NCBI RefSeq assembly: GCF_027744825.2
Contig: NC_071345.1
Coordinates: 3,979,501-4,043,500, forward strand
DNA: 64,000 bases
Origin: Synchiropus splendidus
Lineage: Eukaryota > Chordata > Actinopteri > Syngnathiformes > Callionymidae
Reading direction: 5' to 3'
In this document: in pieces, positions 25,701 to 37,700 of the stretch
Layout: each line of letters begins with the position of its first letter
How positions within the stretch are numbered: position 1 is the stretch's first letter
Made by a program: the position numbers and the translations under genes
Notes under the pieces: model-generated
Seen by the model: the letters and a program-made list of their open reading frames with translations, nothing else
Databases searched by the model: none
Told to the model about the DNA's origin: nothing

Positions 25701-28700
25701 CTATTGTAAACATTACAAATATCATGGTTAAAATAAGATATCTTACACTAGTTTTAGCTACACTGCAAGGTCAACAAGCTAAAGCTAACTCTAAAGCTTT
25801 TCTAGTATATATTTTGCGATGTTTAACTTTAAGATTTGAACCTGTGAATCTCTGTTGGTGTGAAAGGAGGGTGGTACTCGCAGTACTAATAGGATTGTCT
25901 TCGACTTAAACACATCTTGGACATTATCCAAATAGACAGTTTGATTTTCTGCTAATTAGGAGAGTTAATAAATCGCTTTATATACATTGATGCCAAGTAA
26001 GAGTCTTTCCAGTCTCAGCTATTGTCAATTATTCCTGGGATCTTAATAAATGAATCGTCTTTTCAAGGTCTGGTGAGCAATATGTATTCAGATTCTCTAT
26101 CCAAGATAACAAAAAGTAGAGGTGCTGGAAGTGTTTTGGCAGGTCAGGTGACTTCTTCCATCCAGGCTGAAAGACAGCCAGAAAACCCTCTTCTTCCAAA
26201 CGCTGACGTATTTGAGCAATAATGCTCCAGCCGATGGTGGGATGACGACGTTCTCTGTATATCTTGGTGAACGCCAGGCTAAACAATCGTAGAGAAGTTT
26301 ACACAAGTCGCCTTGTCCCGCCATGATGGAAAGAGCCGTCAATGTGTGTGTCAAACTGCTTTAAAAGACAAGACTGGAAGAATGTGTGTCTGCCATTATG
26401 TGTGTTTGTCTGTCGGCGTGCGCTCACTCGAGCATGAGTAAGAGCACTCAAGTGTGTCTGTTGTCGTCTGTGACTGGGTATAACTGTGTGTGTGTGTGTG
26501 TGTGTGTACAGGAGTGTACCTTTACAAGGCCGCCAGAGCAGTGCTTGACCTCTCGGTCACAGTTCAAACATGACGGCACACCCCTTTCCATGGAAATCAT
26601 TCAATGCGCTGTCGAGGCCTTCCCTTGAAGCCAAATGAAAGCCCCCCTGCGACAATAGAGACCGCCGAGAGCTTGCTTTGTTCAAGTATTAAACTGCATC
26701 CCCCCCTTTTTTCATTCTTCCATTCCTTCTTCCGCCCACTTAGTCCCTATGCCACTTTTGTCACCAAATATTCAAGGCTTGACCCACGATTCTCCTCTGT
26801 GGAGCTCACGCCGTGATGCCGTTCAATAAAGCCAACCTGGTATGTGTGGGTTGAGATGTCAGCCGGCGGCTTCCTGCCTGTCGCAGAGTGCCTGCTTTAA
26901 AAGGAGGCGGGTTTTATAGGGATGCTCTGACAGGTGGAAGAGTTTCACTCAAGCTGAGTTGTTGCTCAATAAATGAGGTTGTTCCACTTGAGACCAACAA
27001 AAGTTACTCTGTTGTGTGTATAGTTTAGAACTGTGATGAGGGATCCGTTTAAAAAAAATACAGCTCCACAAAAGAAATATTGCTCTTTTATTACCGTTCA
27101 TGTTTTTGTAAAAACAAACATCCTGGGGTTACATAATGCAGTTATGGGCCTCATATGTTTTTATTGAAACAGGAAGACTTGCCTCTGGAATACTATTCAT
27201 GAGAAGCACATGCACAAAAGCAGGAGATACAGAAATGTCCAGTATTGTTAATAGCGCCACCTAGATTGGTTTCATATCCAGCATTTTCATGAGAGCAGCC
27301 TTTCCTTTGGTTTTACTGCGTGCTAATGTTGTGCTTGTTTGTTTTTTGTCTCCTAAAGCTACATAAGTGGAGATTTATTGTAACTATACATGTGTGATTT
27401 CTAGCATTCCTTCTAGCATCTCATTAATTGGTGGGAGTGAAATCGTGCACAGAAGCATTGGTTCGTTTTACAGCTTTAGTTTGGTACATTTTTCACCAAC
27501 ATTTTTTTTCACTTCACAATCTCACTTTTCCTCTTAAGTGAACAAGTTTCTATTGAAATTACATTCTAAATTGGAAAAAAAAAATTCAAAACATAACAAG
27601 CTTTCAATTTAAGGAATATTTGAACGCAAACTCATTCTTCATCTTCATTCATTGAGATTGATTCCAGTCATGCTGCCTCCTCGCTCACTATTATAGGATT
27701 GTTGTGCGCGACTGTAGGGGTTAATGGCTCGAAATGAAAATAATAAAAATAGAATATACTATATGGTTAAGGACCAAGGACCTCTATTGCGTTTCGTTGC
27801 CGCTTAAATGTGGAAACGGACTGCGTGATCCACTTCCTGAAGGGGTCAGGTGGTATGACTGCGGGGTGTCTGCATGAGAACACATATCAAAACGCTTAAG
27901 TTCCACGTGTACTTGCAGCTGAACCTGTGCCCTGAACTGGAACACTTCCATTGCCAATTACCTTATTGGCGCCAAGTGTTGTAGTCATGTGCTGTTGCTC
28001 ATTGCTGGGGCAATTTCATTCAACTTGTGCCATTTTCAAGCATATTTTCATCTTGTTTAAAATTGAATTTAGGGCCACAAATGGGTGTCAACCTCGAAGT
28101 CTGAGACCATTGTACTTAGCAGGAAATACATTGAAAGCTGTCTGTGACAATGGAGTTATCTATTGGGGCCTGCCATCTGACTGTGTTGATGTTGGACTGT
28201 GTGGAAGATGATGCATTTTAAATTCAAGAAAAAGATTCTTTAACAGATTTCCTGCAATTTTTCCAGCGGCCATTAGGATTAATGGGGCTTAATTGGATTA
28301 GTGTTTGGAATGCTTTACAATTGTTGTTGCTGCTAGAGGGACTGAAAGGTTCAGTGTCAGGAGCTCTCATGAAGATTTGTGGAGAAAGCCTTGCTGTCCT
28401 CTAATTTTTAAACTCGCAATTAGTCATCGTCTGTCAAATATAAAGGCTGCTTTTATGCCTCTCCAGTGATGGAGGGATGGAAAATGACATGGCAGCAGGG
28501 GCGGTGTGTGGAGTAGTTTTGTGTACGCAGTTCCATCTGTGTCTGCTCAGAAGTGAGAAGAGAAATACAGTGGGGGTATTTATATAAGAGCCCAGATCTC
28601 TATCACGGCGACGGCCTTCGCCACGACAGAATAGTCCTCATCACTGGTGCTGAATCACGACACGGAGAAGAGGTCTCGATGTACTTCAAAGCCATGTTCT

Positions 28701-31700
28701 GCTCCAACTCCTGTTAGAGATGGTAGATTTACCGCCGCGGATGAAACTCTCCAGCATAAACCACAGAGCTGGTTATATCAACAGCCTGTAAGAGACAGCT
28801 GCGTTTGTGACTGATTTCATTTCTGCGGCGGTTCAGACTCCGAAATGTGCCAAGCTGTGAGTGAAAACATACGCTGTATATCTGCAGTATCACCGACCGC
28901 AGGACGGAATATTAAGTCAGACAAATGCGTTCAGCGCCGGAGGAGGCCGTTGACATCATGCACGTAAGCTGCTTTGAGCATGTTTGGGATACACAATACG
29001 TGTTTAAATGCAGCCAAATAACACTCAGTGAAGATGCTGACCTCGGGCGGATCTGCCTCCCACTCATGACTGTTTTCAGGGCGATAGCCGAGCTGGGTTT
29101 CAGAGAGATGGAGTAACTGCATCTTACTTTTATTAGAGGCAGTTAAGGCACAGCAAACATAATTGAAGGAAAGTAGTGTAATTTCATCCCCAGCCATTTA
29201 CAGCGGGAAACAAACTTCCCTTTTTTTAATCTTCATCCCCCCCACCCAGGCCAGGAAATTGTACTTTTCAGTACAATACTTCTTCTTTCCCAGCCGTGTC
29301 ATTAATACACATTCACACGGACTTGTTCTGAGAGCAGAGACTGACAGGGACTTTAAAGACTGTTTTCAAGGCCATAGTGGTGAGCATTTCAGTCAGAGGT
29401 GAGGCTGGTTTTCGGGCTTTTCTGGGTCATATTTTTGTGTGTTTCCACAGCTTTCTTACAGCTTTTACTTGAAATGGTGGCTCTCAATTTATCACCAGTG
29501 TGTGTTGTTGTCTATATCTGAACCAAGAAACCCATCTCCCAGTGTGTCACCAACAGCAGTGCAGAACACTTCTTTCAGTCACTGGATTTGAGGGAAACTG
29601 CTTGTTAGTTTCTTAGTGTTTGAGGCTTTTACAGAGTGAAAGTTTTGGTACCTCACGGCATCAAATGGGCTTCAGCTGCTTTTGTTCATAATGCTGTCCT
29701 GCCGATGAGCTTTCACCTCTAACACAAATGACTCGAGTCCCAATCTGAATGATTTAAGCACGTTTCTGCTTGATTTGACCCCTGGAGGTTTCATTTACAT
29801 CCTGAATCCCCATCATCCATAAGTAGGTCAACAGTTTTGAAGCTACAAAGGTTGCTGCCAGTGAAGGTCTTACAGCTAATTATTCATGTTCTCTTTCCCA
29901 CATACAGTCGCGGGCACGATCCAGGGTCAGCGCGGGTTCAGCAGGATCAAAGTGAGATGGTCTTTATGTTGGCGACATGAGCTCTGGGATGAAGAGGAGG
30001 TCTTGGATGAGGGATTCATTAAGTACGAGTTCAAAAGGTTGAGCATTTGCTCTACTTTTTGGAAGAGCTGGCAGTTAAAGGTTCAATGATGAGTGCCTCA
30101 AAATAAAAACTAAAAGTCCACGACCCAGCAGTTGAGAACCACTGGCTCAATGAGTCAAACAGACGCAGCAGAGCTGCTGATGGATGCTCCACCATGAAGG
30201 AGCTCTTTTATTCACGTCCTCTTCCCCGAAAAACTCCTCCGGATCAACATGACATGACACTAATAGCTGCCACTCATCTCCGCACTGCAGACAGGGATCT
30301 CAGCTAATATGAATCTGATGAAAGAAGAGTAAAAGGCAGCCGTGTTTTTAAAACCTGTCAAAGCTTTATCAGTGGGTCACATCTGCGAGGTCAGACCAGG
30401 TCATGGAGGAACATTTTGAGGACATATTGAGTCAACAATGTGGGTTTTCTCATCAAGGTTTCCTGTGAACCTAGAAATAAACCTTTAGTGATGAAGTTCT
30501 GTTGGTTTCACTTTCAGATTTAAATGAAACTTACTATATCAACTGCAGCAAAAGTTGACCGTTTAAATAATAGAAATTAATGAGAAATGTGTGTGTATTC
30601 AATGTCATGAATGATCCAAGTATTGTAGTTGAAAACATTAAGTCAAGATTTGGCTGCATGTTTTGGTTTAAATTGAGCACTTTTTTTTCTGTTTACATTT
30701 TTTTGTCATTTATTTTATTTTGCATCTAAAATGTGAAAAATAAATCTACAATTCATTTTATAACACTAGCACTGTGAAATTCAGTGATGGCAATATTTTA
30801 CGCACTTTTATGAACAGTACTCAGTATATTGACAAAGATTTTTACAATTTAAGGTGCATTTTTATGAAAAACCAGTGTGTCTTGACACTCAGTTTTGACT
30901 CCATCATGGAATCAGGCTGAGTCCAGATCTTCACATTGAAACCGCGGCCTCACTCAGCCAGGGTTTGGCGTATCCTGACTTGGATTTACTTCAACAAAAA
31001 TTGGAAAATTGTTTTGGATGATTCTATCGACCGACCTTCTTCATGCTGCACAGGTTTTGTAAATACATTTCCCACCAATAGCTCCTCTTACTGACTTTGA
31101 GGCTCGTCTTTTCAGTTGTTTTTATTGTCGATTGAACGTGTGATTGAGTTCACAGAAACTGTGTGACTGTTTATAGTTTCTTTGTTTGCTCTTGATCTTA
31201 TTGATTGGGAATTGTGAGTGTGTTGGAGTTGTATAGAGTCCAGCACACAATAGCTGCCATTGTTGAAGCCTTCCTCTTATCCAGACGTGATCTTTGTTTG
31301 TCCTGGGGGACAATATCACTCGACTGTTGTCCAGAATAATAATCAAGAGTTCAGATATTGATCTCAAATCTCCGGAGTCTCATAGTCAACTCTTTATGTT
31401 TGGTTTTATGCCTCAAATCGGTCTCTGCCAGGAACCTGGGAGGAGCAGTGTGTGAACTTGTGTGCATACGAGTATGTTTTTCTGTGAACTCCTTTATTAC
31501 TTTTTCTTCTCTACTCCTTCATTCTTTATCTTCTATTCTGTCCCAGCTGCTTAGGGCAAGGGGCGGTGGACATCCTGGGCAGGTCACCCATCAATCACAT
31601 GACTCGCCTCTCACGCACAGTCAAACCTACAGTGTGAATTTATATGTCATCCCCTCACTTAGTGATGGCTGGATTGCAGGGTTGATGAAACAGTGTCATA

Positions 31701-34700
31701 ATTTTCAAAGGCCACTAAGGATGGGCGATAACTTATTGTACACGATATACTGCCAAACGCGATCTCCACAATTACATAATTTCTAATATTTCTTTAATAG
31801 CATCAAGGAAATGTGTCCAGACTGCTCCATAGTTCAAGTCAACTGTTCAGAGACATGAAATATAGCAGACAGACGGCTCAATCTGACCCCTAAATAAATC
31901 TGGCAGAGCACCCGGTCAGACACCAGCGGCTTCTACCAGAGACGTGAAACATTGAATTTGTCATCTCTATGCTTAGTCCACTATTATATTTAAACATAAA
32001 CAAATAATGATGTTGGAGACAAACTCCACTCATAAGTTTCATCATAACAGAGAGACTGTAGTGTGCAATACATGGAACAGAATGAAAATGGATTTGCCGA
32101 AATTTTTTTTGTCCATAGCGCCCCATCCCTAGATGCCACCAGATGGCGCTCTTTGTTTATCAATGAAGTGCGGTTTCATTGAATTGGTTGTTCAAGTCCA
32201 AACATTTTACAGCAGACAGTGCCCTCTAGTGGCCTCTGAAAATCAAGACACTGTTTCACGAAGCTTCATCTACCTATCACTACAGGGTAACAGTGCTACT
32301 AGGTTTCTTCCGGGTCTGGTCCAGCTCTGCTCACGTGAAACGACCATGTGTGTGTGTTAGCTCATGGTAAACTGGACAGTCATTTCCTCTCTGTGTGCTG
32401 GCAGGAACTGGTGTGCGTATGTGGTGACACGCACCGTTAGCTGTGTGATGGAGGACGGCGTGGAGACCTACATCAAGCCCGACTACCAGCGCTGTACCTG
32501 GGGGCAGTGTCCTCGAGTGGCGTGAGTTCACACACACATATCAGTGGAATAACCTTCTGTCTCGCCGCGCTGACTTCCTGTCCTTAATTCCTGAGAACTT
32601 TCCCCCCTTCGCTCTGCTCCTCTCATTCCGCTGTGTTCTCTGGAGAGTTTGGGCGGCGGATGGTGCCAGGTCCTGGACGCTCGGCTGCTCTGCCAGATCA
32701 TAACCGCGTGTGACTATAGCTGGTGTTGTTGGTGCTGATTTGAGGCAAACACAGCGGAGTGTTGATATCATGATGTACAGCTGGTTTTCCCAACTGCCGG
32801 CAAGCATGAATCAAAGGCCCTCTCATCTCATTTGACCGGAGCATGGCTGCATGATCCCTCCAGCCTCAACCTAAACCTGGGCTATGCCAAGAATGAGCAG
32901 GGAGCAGTTCCAGGCACCACAGTCGAGCCTCCCGCCCTGCTAAACAATCTCTTCTTTATTCTCTCTAGTCCCTCATTTTTATGATTCTCCTTCTCTCTTA
33001 CGGTAAACTCTCCTCAGCTCCTCCCTTTTGCCTTATTTTCTCACGCTACCCCTGAGATGAAGGGTGACAGAAGCCCGTCATTACTCGCTGTTGTTGCGAC
33101 AAATCAAATCCTCAATTTGATCCTCAGCTACCGGACGTACAGGAGGCCGAGGTACAAGGTGGCATACAAGATGGTGACAGAAATGGAGTGGAAGTGTTGC
33201 TACGGTTACTCAGGAGAGGACTGTCAGGATGGGCCCAAGGCACCCACAAACACAGGGCGCCCCCGTGTGACACAGACCGGCCATAACACCGGTGGCGGGC
33301 AGAGAGGTGGAGACAGTCGGAATGGTAAGAACCAATTCTTTTTTTTTATTAATGAAATATTGTAGTGAGCTGTGGCTCTTTCAAGATTTGAGAGGATCAT
33401 AAAATAATGGATAATTTTGTCTATTATTTTTTTATTTTTCATTACTGTCCGAAATTATTTTTTAACTGCATTTTTTTTATCTACAGGACCTCACTAGAAA
33501 CAGATGAAATAGACCGTGTTTAATGCTTAGAATAGTGACTCGTGAATAATAGAGAAAATCTATCAGTGTAGCAGAGTAAAAAATAAATGATATAATAAAT
33601 TAACTTTTTATAGAAATTGTAAAAAGTGTCAAAATAAAATTACAAAAATAAATTATATACATGAGAATTATTTTAGATATGCAACAAATAAAAATATACA
33701 TAAAAAATAAAGTGTGAAAATAAAATTACAAAATAAATAAAATACTGTTATTTTAGATAGTGAATTTGAAAACAGCAAAATCAAATACATTTTTAGTTGA
33801 TGAATAGCTATTCCTCCTATAGCTAATCCAAAAATGAAATTTCCTGCAAACATACCACTTAATATGCGTAATTCTACCAACACCTGAGGGTAATCAACAT
33901 TCAACAAAATCCCAAACTTTGGATTTAAATAAAGACCTTGTAGTTGGGAGGATGCTGCATTAACTTGAAATGCTTTAGTAATCGTGGTTTGCCTCATCAC
34001 CAGGTGACAGCGAGAAGATTCGGCAGCTGGAAGAAACCATCCGTGGCCTGACCAAGGACCTTCACAACATGCAGAACACCATTGACAGCATCAACCAGAA
34101 GATGTACGTGTTGAGGATTATTATATTTTCCATTTCACCAACAAGTCCTGCACTAAAAATGCATATTTTCAACACTAGTCCGAACCTAAACGGAGCCATC
34201 GTGCCCTCCGATTCGGCGCAGCCTCACATGAAGGAGACTATCAACAACATCCAGAGCAAGCTGGATCATCTGTACAACAGAACTCAGGTTTGGTCACGTC
34301 AGAGAAAAAAACAACTGTGGATGTTTAACAAAGTTAAATCATGCAGGTCCACGATCAAACTCTCCTCAACATCAACAACCACCTGGTGAACGGAGGCAGC
34401 AACGACCTGGACGGGGCGTCCATCGGTGGCGGACATAGAGGGGACCAGCTGAACACGCTGAAGGAGGAGATACTGACCGAGCTGGAGAGGAGAGTGTCTC
34501 TGTCCTGCTCCTCCTGTCAGGTATTGTTTACCAGCCAAAAGCTCATGGCATTGCTGACTACAATCTCATCCAACACTTGTCTGTGGTCAGGCTGGTGTGG
34601 AGGACATGAGGCGCCAGCAGCAGGAGGACAGAGAAAAGATCCAAGCTCTGGAGAAGCTGATCAGCTCCATGGACCAGCAGATGAGAAAGACCCTTGAGAT

Positions 34701-37700
34701 CTCTCGTACAGAGACAGAACGCTCCCAGGCCTGCTGCAACAAAGTCAGTGATTTGGAGAAGAGAGTGACTGAAGTGGAGGTCCAGGTCAGCAGCACGGCC
34801 ACCAAGTGTGACACCATTAAGGGTCGGCTCGACAAGGAGCTGGCCGGCACCGGAGGAGGGAAGGGGAGGGTGACGGAGGACAGGCTGAACGGAAGACTGA
34901 GGGAGCTGGAGAAGAGGCTGAACAACACCATGAGGAAGACGGAGCAGAGATGCACCAACTCCGGAAACAACCTGAAGGACACCGTCCTGAGGGACGTCAT
35001 CCAGCTAAGGAATATGGTTCTGACCCAAGGGGACGACCACACTTTTAAAATCGGGAAGCTGGAGCTGGATGTTGCTGTTCTGGGGGACACGGTGACGGAT
35101 CACAGCCGTCGGTTGGGTCTGCTGGAGAACATCACGGCCATCCTGGATGGACGGGTGGCGTCGACGGAGAGCATGTGCAACGACACGAACGGGAAGGTCC
35201 CAGAAGACTCTGTCAAAACCCTCGAGTGGAGAGTTGTCGCCAACCAGGAAGAGATCCAGACCTTCAGCACCAAATTAAAGGACCTGACCGTGTCAGGTGA
35301 CTCGCTGATGGACAAAGTCATCAACCTAGCAGGCGACGTGAAGAGGATCATCGCGGTGACTGGAGAGAACGGGGAGAACTTCGACAAGATCCTCACCGAG
35401 GTGGAAACTTTGGGCCAAGATTGCTCTGTGTGCAGCAGTGTGGAGGCAGACTTGCGGCTGTTGACCAACTACACCAAGTCTGGACTGGACCAGTGCCACG
35501 GAGAGCTGACAAACCTGAGGAGGAAAGTGGACTCTGGAGAATCCCAGTGCTCCCAGGTCTGCTCCAACCTCCAGGAGGAAGTGGGACGACTCCGAGAGGA
35601 AGTGGAGGAGTGCACCGGACAGTGCAAGGTCAACATCAACGATCTGAAGGACCGTCTGGATGGTCACTCTGTGCACAGTGGAAGGCTGGGAGGTCATCTC
35701 AAGTCCATAGAGGGAGAGCTGGCCGGGGTCATGGTGACATTCAACTCCATCAACCACACTCTGAAGGGCTTGGGAAGAAGCGTGCTGACACAAGGGAACC
35801 AGCTGACCAACCTGATCGGCACCAACGACAACATCATCGCCGAGGTAACGGCAGGGATGCTGGTTATTAAAACATAGACAATATTTACTGTCAAAGCTTT
35901 TACGGTTTTAGGATCAATTCAAATGTATTTTGCAATGAAGTACCACAGCATTGCCACAACCAGGAACTAAAGAAGCACATACTGTAAATGTTTAGGGAGA
36001 TAAAATAATGATAAATTAGGAGATTAATATTTAATAATCACTTCACTATATTATCCTGTTATTGAGTTATCATTTTTCATTTATATTCGTTGGTTTTTTT
36101 GTACCACTTTATAGCTTTACTTAAATATTAGTTTTCATTTTTTTTGTGATTTAACTGCTAAAACTGTGAGTTACTCTATAATATATTTATTATATTTATA
36201 TTATTTATTTTTAGAGTCAATTTAATGTCTCTGATTTAAAAAAAAAAAAAAAGAACATTCATCAGCCATTTTGGTTCTCTCATGAACATCCAACCATCGC
36301 TAAATCTGTTTTTATGGAAACAGCTCGAGGTTAAATACGGTTACTGGCATCCACTTTCAAGTTTGTCCTCAGTCGTGATTGTAGGATTTACAAGACAAGG
36401 GTGCAGATGAAACATGAACATCAAAATATGTCACCTGCAGTAGTGATTTCAAAGCCTCTGAGTGCAATATTACATTGTTTCAATGAGGACTGCCGTCCGC
36501 TGACCTCTTCTGGTGAGGCTCCAAGTATCAGGTCACTGTGGGATGATAAACTTTCAATTTCCCCATGAGAAAATATCACTCTCCTGTCTGGCTACAAGAA
36601 CTGAAACAGAACTTTTCTCTGTGGATTGAGAAAACATGGCTCCGGGTTTTGTCCTGATAATACTGGAGCATTGTGCACATTTATTGAGTTTCCTGACAAA
36701 GTTTTGATAGTAATCCCTTAAGGAAGTAACGTTTTGGATTTCGGTTGAAGGTGGACAAGCTGCAGAAGGAGGTGACGGAACACTTTGAGGACTCCCAGAC
36801 ACGATTCAACAGCCTGGGAAAAGAGATGACTGAAATAAGAAGCAACTTTGCAACGGAAGTGGGGGAGTGCCGGCGCTCCAGCGACGGACTGGATGGCCGA
36901 CTCACCAAGCTAGAAGGAGTGTGCGGGCGCTTGGATTCTTTCTCCGACAGCCTGGACCGCCTCAAAGAGGGCCTGGACCTGCACGTGTCCGGCCTGTGGG
37001 AGTGTGTCCACGGGCTCAATGACACCGTCACGTCACATGAGGAAGTCATCGACAACATCCAGAACGTCCAGCTGCACCACGTTCACAACAAAATACACAA
37101 GCTGAACTCCTCCGTCGTGGACTTGGTCAAGGAGTTCCATCACTTTAAACTGCAGGACTTCAAGGGTGAGTCGCAGAGGTCAGGGGTCGTGGGAGGCTTT
37201 AGGGAGGCGGGGTCGAGTAGCACTGAAAATAAACCAAAGAAAAATCCCCCAAATATTCACTTTATCTTCTCAAGTGGGAGTTCAAGTCGCACTAAGGTCA
37301 CCTCTATACTGGGGACAGAAGCAGCTGCGGTGTCTGAACTAGCTTCCTTCTACTCCACTCCAGGTCCTCCAGGTCTGACGGGGCCTCAAGGAGAACGAGG
37401 GGAGCGAGGAGTTCCAGGCCCCGTTGGTCTCCAGGGGAGAGTTGGACCTCCGGGCACAGACGGACAGCAAGGACCCGTTGGACCCCCTGGTAAGTCTCCA
37501 CTGTTTCAGATAGTACTTTATATAATAAAATTTAAACTCATATTTTTTTGTCTGTTTCAGGTCTCAAAGGAGAACAAGGTGAGGGGTGTTCATTTAAAGC
37601 ACTGAAAGCTTTTTCTTACCTTCAGCTTTAACAGGAAAATAACTTGCTGGGTGTGTGTTCTCCCTCCCACAGGCCCCCCAGGTTCTGACGCCCACGTTCC

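Larger units (their letters stand above)
19712..32404 (+). other. emilin1: emilin1 intron 1 (12.7 kb)
   Basis: The boundaries are a gtgggc donor and a ggcag acceptor, and they restore the EMI reading frame. No alternative exon with a coherent protein was found inside. The intron is far longer than the other ten emilin1 introns (59-906 bases) and holds a GT microsatellite (26485-26508), a nested MITE (31660-32282) and stretches rich in homeodomain-type motifs around 24600-24790 and 28260-28430. A long first intron with non-repetitive sequence is a common site of enhancers; that is inference. Confidence 0.85.

Noticed and set aside
31358..31786. 142-codon open frame on the + strand
   Set aside because: It runs from unique intron sequence into the MITE that starts at 31660, so the frame is not a gene.
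34587..35090. 167-codon minus-strand frame over emilin1 exon 7, and others at 35100-35793
   Set aside because: Antisense shadows of the strongly coding emilin1 exon; the Ser/Leu-rich composition follows from the sense codons.
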